Assembly (NCBI RefSeq): GCF_025822245.1
Contig: NZ_JACKTL010000036.1
Span: forward strand, 218,542 to 282,541
Length of the DNA stretch: 64,000 nt
Source of the DNA: Mycolicibacterium hodleri
GTDB taxonomy: Bacteria; Actinomycetota; Actinomycetes; Mycobacteriales; Mycobacteriaceae
Reading direction: 5' to 3'
A model generated the notes under the pieces. The model saw nothing but the letters and a program-made list of their open reading frames with translations. It was not told where the DNA came from and did not search any database. The position numbers were made by a program, and so were the translations under genes. Below, piece by piece: positions 29,584 to 38,203 of this stretch (its first letter is position 1; each line of letters starts with the position of its first letter).

Positions 29584-30671
29584 GACACCTCTCCCACCTG
29601 CACCGCGGACGCGGACTTGGGCTCGCCGGTGCGTGCCCGGTAGGACGCCGCGTACACCGACGAACGAGCGCTCAGCAGCGGATCGTCGGTCGGTTCGATG
29701 CCCGGCGGAAGGACCAGCGGGTCGAAGTTGACGTCGCGGGCGTTGCCCGGCGCCTCGGTCTCGGCACCGGTCAGAGTGAGCGTGCCGGCGTCGACGACCC
29801 GCCGCTCGGGCGGCCACGGCAGCGTCGCATCCGTCAGCGGGTCCGGCGGTTCGCCCACCACCAGGTGCAGTCGCCAGCTCAGTGGACCGGTCCGCAGTTG
29901 CCGCACCAACGCGTCGAACAGGCCGTCGTCACCCGCCGTCGACGGGAGGGCCGCCTGCAGTGGCGTGAACGACCATCGCACCGGGGTGCGCCGCCCGGCG
30001 GCGTCGACGACGTAGAACGCGTTGAGGCCGGAGAATGTGCTGTCGGCGAATCCCGGTGTCGGCGGGTGATTCTTGATGACGGCCATCGCGGCCGCGGTCT
30101 CGGGGTGCTTGGCCAGGAAGGCGGCCATTGCCGCCGGGTCGGGCTTGCCGGTGCCGGCGACGGTCGCCGAGGCCAGCAGCCGGTCGTAGAACCCGCGTGG
30201 CGAATTGTCGGGGAACACGGGCAGATTCAGCATCGCCGTGCGCCACTGGTCCGCCCCCGGCAGCCCGAAGGCCAGACCGAGACCACGCGCCGCCGACGGC
30301 GTGTCGGCCATGAACGGGTCCCCGCCGGACAGGGAGAACCGGCCCGTCACGGGGGTGCGCACCCGGCCGAAGACCGCCGCGGACGACAGCTCGGCGCCGT
30401 TGCCGTTGCCGTCGAAGTATCCGGTGACGGCCACGCCCTTGGCGTGATTCTTGCGAAAACCTGGGTGGTTGCCGAAGACGGCTCGGAACCCGTCGACGAA
30501 GGTCTGTCGGGTGAACGCACCGCCGCCGCCGACCCATCCGTTCGCGAACGCCACGGAGCCGAGGTCGACGGCGACGAAGGCGCCCACGGCGCCGAGGCCG
30601 ATCAGAATCGACCGTCGGGACACCGGGGTCCCGCGCCAATTCAGCGCGGGGGTGGAGCGATCGCGTGCCAT
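29580..30671 (-). CDS. Catalase-related peroxidase (SrpA-like), Tat-exported
   Basis: A 363-aa minimal heme peroxidase of the catalase fold. The N-terminus has a twin-arginine signal (SRRSILIGLG followed by a hydrophobic stretch to about residue 44). The distal His lies in FRKNHAKGVAVTGYF, and the proximal Tyr region is LSARSSVYAASYRAR. It lacks the full length of a typical catalase (about 480 aa), as do other members of this family. It would destroy peroxides, or use them, outside the membrane. It is followed by the cytochrome b561 gene through an ATGA overlap. Confidence 0.85.
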   Translation of the reverse strand: MARDRSTPALNWRGTPVSRRSILIGLGAVGAFVAVDLGSVAFANGWVGGGGAFTRQTFVDGFRAVFGNHPGFRKNHAKGVAVTGYFDGNGNGAELSSAAVFGRVRTPVTGRFSLSGGDPFMADTPSAARGLGLAFGLPGADQWRTAMLNLPVFPDNSPRGFYDRLLASATVAGTGKPDPAAMAAFLAKHPETAAAMAVIKNHPPTPGFADSTFSGLNAFYVVDAAGRRTPVRWSFTPLQAALPSTAGDDGLFDALVRQLRTGPLSWRLHLVVGEPPDPLTDATLPWPPERRVVDAGTLTLTGAETEAPGNARDVNFDPLVLPPGIEPTDDPLLSARSSVYAASYRARTGEPKSASAVQVGEVS

Positions 30672-30752
30672 GCCCCCATCATGGGAGGGTGCGCCTCCGC
30701 TGTCCTCACCGGTAGCCTGCGCGCCGTCCCCCTGCTAGCAGGAATGCCCCGC

Positions 30753-31772
30753 TCAGGCTCCCGTGATCGACTCGCGCGAGACCATCTCCACCGCGACGGG
30801 TCGGCCCGACTCCAGCGAGGCGACACCCGCCGCGCACACCGCTGCCGCGGCGTAGCCGTCCCAGGCGCCCGGCCCGTCGACGTTCACCCCGGAGCGCACC
30901 GCGTCGACCCAGCGCTGGATCTCCACGTCGTAGGCCAGGCCGAAGCGTTCCTTGAAGCTTGGGGTGATCTGCCCGCCCCAGTGCCCCGGCGCGCTCTTGC
31001 GCAGCAGTCCGACGTCGAGGCCGATCATCGCACTGCCCAATTCGCCCACGACCTCGGTGCGGACCTCGTAGGCGACACCGGTGGTGACGAACACCTCGAC
31101 GTCCACGTGCTTGCCCGTGGCGGTCGTGAAGATGGCGATCTGTGGGTCCTGAAGACCCTGCGGTGCACTGGGATTGGCGGCCGGCTTGATGATCTGAACC
31201 TGGGTGATCTCCTCGTCGAACAGGAAGCGCGTCACGTCGACCTCGTGAACGAGCGAGTCCTTGACGATCATGGAGCTGTCGAAGTTCGGTGGCACGACGG
31301 GGTTGCGGTGTGCGCAGTGCATGACCAGTGGCGTGCCGAGTTGGCCGTCGGCCAGCAGTGCCTTCAACGCCACGTACTCGGCGTCGAAGCGGCGCATGAA
31401 ACCGACCTGGATCAACCGCTTGCCGAGCTCGGCCTCGCGCTTGACCACCTCCAGCGACGTCGCCACGTCGGTGGTCAGCGGCTTCTCGCACATCACCGGC
31501 TTGCCGTGCTCCAGGCAGGCGAGGAGTTGCTTCTCGTGGGTGGTGCCGGGGGTGGCGAGCACGACGGCGTCGACCTCGGCGTCGGCGATCGCGTCGAGCG
31601 GATCGGTGATCGCGCGGCAGCCGGGGATGGTCGCGGCAAGCTGCTCGGCCTTCTCGGTCACGTAGTCGTTGACGACGGTGACCCGGGCACCGGCGATCTT
31701 GGAACCGATGCGGGCGACGTGGTCGGCGCCCATCATTCCGACGCCGAGGACGGCAAGGCGTAGATCGGACAT
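30753..31772 (-). CDS. iolG: Gfo/Idh/MocA-family oxidoreductase, inositol 2-dehydrogenase-like
   Basis: A 339-aa NAD(P)-dependent sugar/inositol dehydrogenase. The Rossmann motif LGVGMMG is near the N-terminus, the family signature CEKPLTTD follows, and the catalytic Lys-containing EKP and the VHEVDVTRFLF segments match IolG. It would oxidise myo-inositol or a related cyclitol at C2. ATG 31772 is the MSDLRLAVLG start; longer starts lie in the upstream gap. It follows the IolE-like isomerase and sugar transporter genes on the same strand and is the last gene of that set. Confidence 0.85.
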   Translation of the reverse strand: MSDLRLAVLGVGMMGADHVARIGSKIAGARVTVVNDYVTEKAEQLAATIPGCRAITDPLDAIADAEVDAVVLATPGTTHEKQLLACLEHGKPVMCEKPLTTDVATSLEVVKREAELGKRLIQVGFMRRFDAEYVALKALLADGQLGTPLVMHCAHRNPVVPPNFDSSMIVKDSLVHEVDVTRFLFDEEITQVQIIKPAANPSAPQGLQDPQIAIFTTATGKHVDVEVFVTTGVAYEVRTEVVGELGSAMIGLDVGLLRKSAPGHWGGQITPSFKERFGLAYDVEIQRWVDAVRSGVNVDGPGAWDGYAAAAVCAAGVASLESGRPVAVEMVSRESITGA

Positions 31773-31795
31773 GCTGTGTGGACTCCTTGACTCGG

Positions 31796-32701
31796 TCAGC
31801 TGAAGCGAACGGACGGCACGCCGCACGACCCGAGATACTTCCGGGTGCGCTGCGCGATGGGTAGGGGTGCATCGACGGCGCAGGGGTACATGTCCTGCTC
31901 GACGATCGCGAACACGTCTATGCCGAGGCGCTCGACGGCCGCCAGCAGCGGCGGCATGTCGGGGATGCCCAGCGGTGGCTCGGTCATGGCGCCGAGTTTG
32001 ACGGCCTCGCCGAACGGAAGGTCCTCGGCTTCGACCTTGGCGCGGACCACGGGGTCGACCTGCTTGAGGTGGAGGTAGCCGATGCGGTCGGGCGCGCGCT
32101 CGATGATGGCGATGTTGTCACCGCCGCAGTAGCTGATGTGGCCGGTGTCCAGGCACAGGTTCACGAACGCGCCGTCGGTGCCGTCGAGGAAGCGGTAGAC
32201 GTTCTCTTCGGTGTCGACGTGGCTGTCGGCGTGCGGATGGTATTGCGCACGCACGCCGTACTTTTCGAACATGGCCTTGCCCAGCTCGTTCATGCCGGTG
32301 GTCTTCTTGGCCCACTGGTCGGTGGTCAGGTTGCGGTCCTCGAGCACGGCGCCGGTGGCCGGGTCGCGCCACATCTCGGGGATGACGACGACGTGCTTGC
32401 CCCCGACGGCCGCGGTGAGCTTGGCGACGTCCTCGATCTGGGCCCATACCGCATCCCAGGAATCGTCCTGGTGCAGGTGCTCGAACACCGTTCCGGCCGA
32501 GAGCTTCAGGTTGCGCCGAGCCAGTTCGTCGGCCAGCTTCTCGGGGTCGGTGGGGAGGTAACCGAAGGGCCCCAGTTCGATCCACTCGTAGCCCGAGGCG
32601 GCGACCTCGTCGAGGAAGCGGGTGTACGGGGTCTGCTCGGGGTCGTCGGGGAACCAGACGCCCCAGGAGTCGGGGGCCGAGCCGACCAGGATGTTGCTCA
32701 T
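31796..32701 (-). CDS. Sugar phosphate isomerase/epimerase (IolE/IolI-like TIM barrel)
   Basis: A 301-aa AP-endonuclease-2-fold protein. Likely metal ligands sit in VIPEMW, AQYHPHADSHVD, CLDTGHISYCGGD and YLHLKQVDP. Its opening SAPDSWGVWFPDDPEQTP is typical of actinobacterial myo-inosose dehydratases/isomerases (IolE type). It would act on the keto-inositol made by the downstream IolG-like dehydrogenase. It lies 23 bp upstream of iolG and 47 bp downstream of the transporter gene. The remaining iol genes (iolA, B, C, D) are not in this window. Confidence 0.82.
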   Translation of the reverse strand: MSNILVGSAPDSWGVWFPDDPEQTPYTRFLDEVAASGYEWIELGPFGYLPTDPEKLADELARRNLKLSAGTVFEHLHQDDSWDAVWAQIEDVAKLTAAVGGKHVVVIPEMWRDPATGAVLEDRNLTTDQWAKKTTGMNELGKAMFEKYGVRAQYHPHADSHVDTEENVYRFLDGTDGAFVNLCLDTGHISYCGGDNIAIIERAPDRIGYLHLKQVDPVVRAKVEAEDLPFGEAVKLGAMTEPPLGIPDMPPLLAAVERLGIDVFAIVEQDMYPCAVDAPLPIAQRTRKYLGSCGVPSVRFS

Positions 32702-32748
32702 TGTCGCGTGAGTCCTTTCGTGGGGTCCATTCATGGGTGGTGACGACG

Positions 32749-34146
32749 TCAGGTCGACGTCACGAGGGTGCCCTCGGCTTCGAACCTGTCCTCTAGTTCC
32801 TCCAGCGTGGTGCCCTTGGTCTCCGGCACGCAGCGCCACACGAAGTACAGCGAGACGAGGTTGACGGCGACGAACAGTCCGAAGGTTCCCGTCGAACCGA
32901 ACGTGGAGTTCAGCACCGGGAACAGAAACGAGATGGCCGCATTGGTGCACCACAGCACGAATACGGCGATGCCCATGGCGAATCCGCGGATTCTCATGGG
33001 GAAGATCTCCGAGAGCAGCAGCCAGACGCAGGTGCCGATGAACATCTGCACGAAGGCGACGAAGACGATCATGCAGCCGAGGATGACGTAGCTCCGCGTG
33101 GTGGACTCGGACAACAGGAACGTCAGTGCGAGCGCTGCCTGGGACGCGGCAACGCCGCTGAACCCGATCAGCAGCATGGTCCGGCGACCGATGTAACCGA
33201 GCAGGATGATGCCGATGACGGTGGTGACGACGGACGTGACGCCGACGGCGATGGTGGCGATGAGCGACGCGCTGACCCCGAGACCGCTCTGTTCGAGAAT
33301 CGTTGGGGCGTAATAGTTCACCGTGTTGATTCCGGTGGCCTGCTGCACGATCGCCAGTCCGCAACCGATCAGCACGACTTTGCGAATCCAGGGCACGTCG
33401 CGGATGACCGTCCACGGGGTGCGGCTGCTCGTGGTCCGTTCGGCATGGGCGACGATGGCCTCGAACTCCGCGTCGGCTTCCCGCGAGTCCAGGCTGTAGC
33501 CCAGCACGGTTCTGGCCTCCTCGAATCGCCTCTTGAGGCCGTACCAGCGCGGCGAGTCCGGTAGGAAGAGCATGCCGACAAGGAGGGCGATGGCGGGAAT
33601 CGACGCGACTGCCAACATGATTCGCCAGACGTGGGGGTCGTGAATCACGTGGTCCAGCAGCGCGTTGATGGCGAAGGCGAGCATCTGTCCGGTCACGATC
33701 ATGAGCTCGTTGACGGTCACCATGCGACCGCGTCGGTCCGGCGGCGCCATCTCGGCCAGGTAGAGCGGGCAGGTGACCGATGCGGCGCCAACGCCGAAGC
33801 CGAGGACGATGCGCGCGACCACCATGATCTGGACCGAGGGTGCCAGTGCGCAACCGAGCGCGCCGACGAGGAAGATCGCGCCGCAGAGCAGCAGCATCCG
33901 CTTGCGTCCGATTCGGTCGGCGATCCGCCCGCCGAGGAGTGCACCCAGGGCCGCGCCGGGGAACAGCAGCGAGCTCACGACGGTCGCCTCACCGAACGAA
34001 CTGAGGTCGAGGTCGTCCTTCATGTAGAGCAGGGCGCCGGAGATCACGCCGGTGTCGTAGCCGAACAGCAGGCCGCCAAGTGTGGCGACGACGGTCAGCT
34101 TGGTCAGGAATCGACCCGCCGATCGTCCCGTTTCCGTCGTCGCCAC
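32749..34146 (-). CDS. Sugar/inositol proton symporter (MFS, sugar porter family)
   Basis: A 465-aa twelve-span transporter. It carries sugar-porter signatures GGLLFGYDTGVISGAL, GRKRMLLL (RxGRK loop), PDSPRW at the end of the first half, QQATGINTVNYYAP in span 7 and VPETKG at the end. The pattern is that of IolT-type myo-inositol or hexose transporters. It starts at 34146, directly downstream of a perfect LacI operator and divergent from the LacI gene, and leads the IolE-like/iolG operon. Confidence 0.9.
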   Translation of the reverse strand: MATTETGRSAGRFLTKLTVVATLGGLLFGYDTGVISGALLYMKDDLDLSSFGEATVVSSLLFPGAALGALLGGRIADRIGRKRMLLLCGAIFLVGALGCALAPSVQIMVVARIVLGFGVGAASVTCPLYLAEMAPPDRRGRMVTVNELMIVTGQMLAFAINALLDHVIHDPHVWRIMLAVASIPAIALLVGMLFLPDSPRWYGLKRRFEEARTVLGYSLDSREADAEFEAIVAHAERTTSSRTPWTVIRDVPWIRKVVLIGCGLAIVQQATGINTVNYYAPTILEQSGLGVSASLIATIAVGVTSVVTTVIGIILLGYIGRRTMLLIGFSGVAASQAALALTFLLSESTTRSYVILGCMIVFVAFVQMFIGTCVWLLLSEIFPMRIRGFAMGIAVFVLWCTNAAISFLFPVLNSTFGSTGTFGLFVAVNLVSLYFVWRCVPETKGTTLEELEDRFEAEGTLVTST

Positions 34147-34174
34147 GGAGAGGCTCCCGTTCGTCTGGACTAAA

Positions 34175-34191
34175 GCGCGTTAGTAACGCGC
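34175..34191. promoter_or_regulatory. LacI-family operator palindrome
   Basis: GCGCGTTAGTAACGCGC is a perfect dyad with 8-bp arms around one central base. It lies between the divergent transporter gene (ATG 34146) and the LacI regulator (GTG 34254), with the central CG expected of LacI/CcpA-type sites. It probably serves both promoters. I found no second copy in the window. Confidence 0.75.
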
Positions 34192-34253
34192 GTGAGGTCT
34201 ACTATGAACGCGACGACCGAGACGTGTCAAGCGTCACAGCGAGGGGACTGCCC

Positions 34254-35273
34254 GTGGCCACTCACCGCCCGACCATGGCCGACGTCGCCGTCCGTGCCGG
34301 GGTGTCGCGGACGTTGGTGTCGTTCGTCCTGAGCGGTAAACCCGGCGCCAGTGAGGAGACCCGTCGCCGGGTGCTCGAGGTCGCCGAGGAGATCGGGTAC
34401 CGCCCGGACTCCGCCGCCCAACTCCTGGCCCGCGGCCGAAGTCGGACGATCGGCGTGCTGATGGACGTCCGGCAGCCGTTTCACGCGGAGATGGTCACCG
34501 ACCTCTATCCGGCTGCCGAAGGCGTGGGATACGACGTGCTGCTGACGGCCAACTTGCCCGACCGTGACGAAACGGAGTCGATCGAGACGTTGATCAGCCA
34601 TCGGTGTGGCGGCTTGATCCTCCTGGGTCCCACGTCGAACCGAGGTGCCCTGCAACGGATTGCGGAGCGTCTGCCCACCGTCGCGGTGGGAGGTGACGTG
34701 GCCGGCAAGCCACTGATCCGCGGCATGAGTTCGGTGCGCACCGCCGACGCCAAGGGGATCCGTCAGGCGGTGAACTACCTCGTCGAACTCGGGCACCGCG
34801 ACATCGTCCACGTCGACGGCGGGGGCGGCTCGGGTTCGGCCGAGCGCCGACGCGCCTATCGCGCCGCGATGCGCAGCCACGGGCTCGAGGCCGCCTCACG
34901 GGTGATCGCCGGTGCCCACACCGAGGAGGCGGGCGCCCACGCCGCACGCACCATCCTCGACGAATCACGCCTTCCGACGGCGATATTGGCGAGCAACGAC
35001 CGCTGCGCGCTCGGCCTGCTCGACGTGTTCACCCGGTCGGGGGTTCAGGTGCCGTCGGAGTTGTCACTGATCGGATTCGACGACAGCCGGCTCTCGGACT
35101 ACCCGCTGATCGACCTGACGACGGTGCATCAGGACGCCTCGGGCATCGCCAAACATGCGGTGAGGTTGGCGGTCGGCATGATGGAAGACGAGAACGGTGA
35201 CCTCCACGACGACGTCGTCCTCGAGCCCAAGCTGGTGGTGCGCGGCACCACCGGAAGACCGCGAGCACGGTGA
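34254..35273 (+). CDS. LacI-family transcriptional regulator
   Basis: A 339-aa repressor. The N-terminal helix-turn-helix TMADVAVRAGVSRTLVSFVLSG is followed by the hinge YRPDSAAQLLARGRS and a periplasmic-binding-protein-like ligand domain (IGVLMDVRQPF, ASNDRCALGLLDV, IGFDDSRLSDYPLIDLTTV). GTG 34254 is chosen because GAGGGGA lies 5 bases upstream. It is divergent from the inositol-type transporter and next to a perfect palindrome, so it probably represses that operon until an inositol-like inducer binds. Confidence 0.9.
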   Translation: MATHRPTMADVAVRAGVSRTLVSFVLSGKPGASEETRRRVLEVAEEIGYRPDSAAQLLARGRSRTIGVLMDVRQPFHAEMVTDLYPAAEGVGYDVLLTANLPDRDETESIETLISHRCGGLILLGPTSNRGALQRIAERLPTVAVGGDVAGKPLIRGMSSVRTADAKGIRQAVNYLVELGHRDIVHVDGGGGSGSAERRRAYRAAMRSHGLEAASRVIAGAHTEEAGAHAARTILDESRLPTAILASNDRCALGLLDVFTRSGVQVPSELSLIGFDDSRLSDYPLIDLTTVHQDASGIAKHAVRLAVGMMEDENGDLHDDVVLEPKLVVRGTTGRPRAR

Positions 35274-35399
35274 CCATCGGTCCGGTCGGGGGAGGACTGG
35301 CGATGGCCGGTGAACTCGACTGGCGAGTGGGCGCCTTCGCGGCGTCCAAACCCCGGCCGCGCCACGCACGTCGTACGGGCGGCGAAGGCATGAAAAAGC

Positions 35400-36158
35400 C
35401 TAACGGCGGCGTTGACCCGCTGGGATCACCACCGTGGACGGGGCGTCGGGCGCGGCGTCCGGTTGCGGCGCAGAGTCGTTGAGAACCAGCGGGCTGGCGG
35501 GCCGGAGCAGCGTCATGGTCAGGGCGATCGCCGCCAGGGCACCGGCGAGAGCCGCGGGAGCCAGGAACGCCGCCTCCCCGAAGTGGTGTTGCAGCACGCC
35601 GCCACAGACGGCGCCCGCCGTCAGGCCCGCCCACAGCGGGCCTTGAATCCAGAACGACGGCGCCGGCTTGTGCAGGAGGATGTTCGCGAGCCCGGCGCCG
35701 AATCTGATGACGGTGCCCGTCACGTAGGTCAGTGCCAGGCTGCGTCCCGCCTCGTCCTGCAGGGTCGCGTTTTGCAGGCCGAGGGCCAGCACGACGGGGT
35801 AGGCGTGCAGGGGCACGGCGTCGGGCCCCTGCGGCATGACGAGTCCCACGGTGAGCAGCAGGGCCGTGATGACGAGCAGGGTGGAGAGCCGCCACGGCCC
35901 GGACCACGCGGCGATCAGGGTGCCGAGAAAGGCGCCGAAGCAGAACAGCGCTATGACGGAGCCGAAGCGGGCCACGCCGACCCAGTCCAGGGAGCTGGCC
36001 GCCTCGCCGAACCGGGTGGTGTTGCCGCTCATGAACGACATGAACAGCTGGCCGTACTCGAGGAAGCCGATGGTGTCGGCCACACCGGCGACCACGGCGA
36101 GGCTGATGGCGAAGAAGGTTCTCGTCGTGTCGTCGGCCGGAAACGCCTTGCTTGCCAT
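35400..36158 (-). CDS. DUF1275 (YoaK-family) integral membrane protein
   Basis: A 252-aa protein with about six membrane spans. The family motif region is ADTIGFLEYGQLFMSFMSGNTTRFG, and ALGLQNATLQ and VTGTVIRFG are other conserved spots. The function of DUF1275 is not established; transport has been suggested. ATG 36158 follows a good ribosome site (AAAGGA). It lies convergent to the LacI gene, 126 bp apart, and has no functional link visible to its neighbours. Confidence 0.85.
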   Translation of the reverse strand: MASKAFPADDTTRTFFAISLAVVAGVADTIGFLEYGQLFMSFMSGNTTRFGEAASSLDWVGVARFGSVIALFCFGAFLGTLIAAWSGPWRLSTLLVITALLLTVGLVMPQGPDAVPLHAYPVVLALGLQNATLQDEAGRSLALTYVTGTVIRFGAGLANILLHKPAPSFWIQGPLWAGLTAGAVCGGVLQHHFGEAAFLAPAALAGALAAIALTMTLLRPASPLVLNDSAPQPDAAPDAPSTVVIPAGQRRR

Positions 36159-36336
36159 GGTGTCCTTTGGTCGAGACGTGCGGGCTCGCGCGTCGTCGCG
36201 CCGAGACGTCTGTAGCCGGTTCGGTGCGGGCGGAAACATCGCGCGGCGCCCGGTCGACAGACAGTGGCTGCCCGCCATGCCCCCGAAAGGGGTTGCGCAC
36301 CAACGTTTGACGCCGACGGCAATTGTGGGTGACGCA

Positions 36337-36369
36337 GAGATCCCCGCACGCTGGGCGTGCGGGGATCTC
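36337..36369 (-). terminator. Hairpin terminator after the amino-acid permease gene
   Basis: A perfect 15-bp stem (GAGATCCCCGCACGC and its complement) with a 3-base loop lies 18 bp past the permease stop. There is no long U-tract, as is common in mycobacteria. It also separates this gene from the DUF1275 gene on the same strand. Confidence 0.8.
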
Positions 36370-36387
36370 GGTTCCGGCGGTGTCGGG

Positions 36388-37986
36388 TCAGGCGTCGCTG
36401 CGCTCGTGCGCGTCCTCCATGACCGTGCGGCCGATCTCCGCGTAGATCGTCGGCTTGGTGGTGCGCAGCCACACCGCGTAGCCGAGCCCGATCGCGAAGA
36501 CCGCGAGGATCATGTACGGCGCGGCCTTGAAGACGTCGGACTTGGCCGCGAGGCCGGCCGCGAATTCGCGGTTGTCCCACAGCAGCCACACCACGTACAG
36601 CATCGCCAGACCGCCGACGAGCGGACACAGCAGTGTCGTGATCACGTTGCCGCGGTGAGTCTTCTTGACCCAGAAGAACCAGATGACCGCCGCCGAGCAG
36701 ATCGCCTGCACCAGCAGGATCGCGGCGGTGCCGATCAACGCCAGCAGCCCGTAGACGTTGACGTAGGGCACCAGGGTGGGGGTGTCGACCGGCGTGCCGT
36801 CGGCGTCGGGCACCTGCACCGCGGTGAAGAACGCGAACGACAGCACGATCAGCAGCGTGATGACGCTCTGGATCGTCGACGCGATGTACGGCGACCCGTG
36901 CTTGGGGTGCGTGCCGCCGACGGTGGACTTGATTTTCTCGGACGGCACCTCGCGGCCCAGCGCGTAGAGATAACGCGACGCGGCGTTGTGGAAGGCCAGC
37001 GCGCACGCGAACGACCCGATGACCAGGAGTCCCTTGTAGACGTCGAGCAGGACGCCGCCGAGGTTGGTTTGAACGAGGTTGAAGAACAGGTCGAGAGGCG
37101 AAGCGCTGATGGAGGTTTCGACGGACGCCTTCGCGCCGTTGCCGGCGATCACCATGGCCGAGATGAACGTGTAGAACAAGCCAAGCCCGACGACCGCGAT
37201 GATGGTCGCCCTCGGAATGATCTTCTTCGGGTTGCGCGACTCCTCGCCGTACACCGCGGTGGTCTCGAAGCCGACCCACGACCAGAACGCGAAGAACAGT
37301 CCGATGGCCATCGACCCGGCCGCCGCAGCGGTGCCGAACGCACCGGCGGGCAGGCTCTCGAAGGCGTTGTTGAGCAACACCGTTTGGTTCAGCATCAGGC
37401 CGTCGGGGCCGCCGCCGGAGAAGATCACCGAGAACGCGAGGGCGAGGAGGATGAGCACCTCGGCGGTGAGCGTGACGCCGAGAATCGCCGCGGTCAGGCT
37501 GATGTCGAAGTAGCACAACGCGGCGATGGCGACGATCGCGACGACGGCGATCGCCAGCCACGGAACGTCGACGTTGAAGATGGTCTTGAGGGCGTCGTTG
37601 GCAAAGTAGGCACAGCCGCCGATCAGCGAACCCTCGAACACCACGTAGGCGAACGTGGCGAGCATGCCGCTGGCCATGCCCCAGGTCTGGCCGAGGCCGT
37701 GGGAGATGAAGCCGTAGAACGCGCCGGTGGTGGTGATGTGGCGCGCCATCGCGACGTATCCGAGGGCGAACAGCGTCAGGATGATCGTCGCGAACAGGAA
37801 GCCGGCCGGGGCGCCAAGTCCGTTGCCAAATCCGACGGCGATGGGCACGTTGCCCGTCATCGCGGTGATCGGGGCGGCGTTGGCCACGGCCATGAAGATG
37901 ACCGCGACGATGCCGATGGAACCCTTCTTCAGGCCGGTCGCCCGGGCGGCAGCCGGGTCGTCGGTAGTTGCGGATTCGGCACTCAT
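36388..37986 (-). CDS. APC-family amino acid permease
   Basis: A 532-aa transporter with about 12-14 hydrophobic spans. The first-span motif ANAAPITAMTGNVPIAVGFGNG and the WSWVGFETTAVYGEESRNPKK loop are hallmarks of the APC superfamily (amino acid, polyamine, choline). The substrate is unknown. The start is ATG 37986, five bases after GGAGG; an in-frame ATG at 37998 lies before that ribosome site and is unlikely. It stands alone between hairpins on both sides. An intake role for nitrogen compounds next to the nitrogen island is possible, but nothing shows it. Confidence 0.88.
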   Translation of the reverse strand: MSAESATTDDPAAARATGLKKGSIGIVAVIFMAVANAAPITAMTGNVPIAVGFGNGLGAPAGFLFATIILTLFALGYVAMARHITTTGAFYGFISHGLGQTWGMASGMLATFAYVVFEGSLIGGCAYFANDALKTIFNVDVPWLAIAVVAIVAIAALCYFDISLTAAILGVTLTAEVLILLALAFSVIFSGGGPDGLMLNQTVLLNNAFESLPAGAFGTAAAAGSMAIGLFFAFWSWVGFETTAVYGEESRNPKKIIPRATIIAVVGLGLFYTFISAMVIAGNGAKASVETSISASPLDLFFNLVQTNLGGVLLDVYKGLLVIGSFACALAFHNAASRYLYALGREVPSEKIKSTVGGTHPKHGSPYIASTIQSVITLLIVLSFAFFTAVQVPDADGTPVDTPTLVPYVNVYGLLALIGTAAILLVQAICSAAVIWFFWVKKTHRGNVITTLLCPLVGGLAMLYVVWLLWDNREFAAGLAAKSDVFKAAPYMILAVFAIGLGYAVWLRTTKPTIYAEIGRTVMEDAHERSDA

Positions 37987-38162
37987 ATGGGCCTCCAAGC
38001 TTCGGATTCAGTGCACGAGTCGGGGCCGCCACGCTGCGGTCTGTTCCAGAGCGTCGCACCCGCATCCCGATCCGACAACTCGAATGGGCAACTTTGCGTA
38101 AAGGTCCCGTCGCGGAACTGACGCAGGCGTCGATCCGCCGATCACCCGGTAGCCGACGCAAA

Positions 38163-38192
38163 ACGGCCCAGATCCCGGGGGATCTGGGCCGT
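38163..38192 (-). terminator. Rho-independent terminator after adhC
   Basis: A 14-bp perfect stem (ACGGCCCAGATCCC and complement, 2-base loop) lies 12 bp past the adhC stop. Read on the minus strand it is followed by TTTTGC, giving a short U-run. Confidence 0.85.
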
Positions 38193-38203
38193 CGTCGAGT
38201 TTG

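Noticed and set aside
29865..31763. A 632-codon plus-strand open frame opposite the catalase-like and iolG genes
   Set aside because: Shadow of two well-supported minus-strand genes; no start context or domain.
35836..38121. A 761-codon plus-strand open frame antisense to DUF1275 and the APC permease
   Set aside because: Its Arg/Asp/Gly-rich low-complexity translation is typical of antisense frames in high-GC DNA; both minus-strand genes have clear families and ribosome sites.
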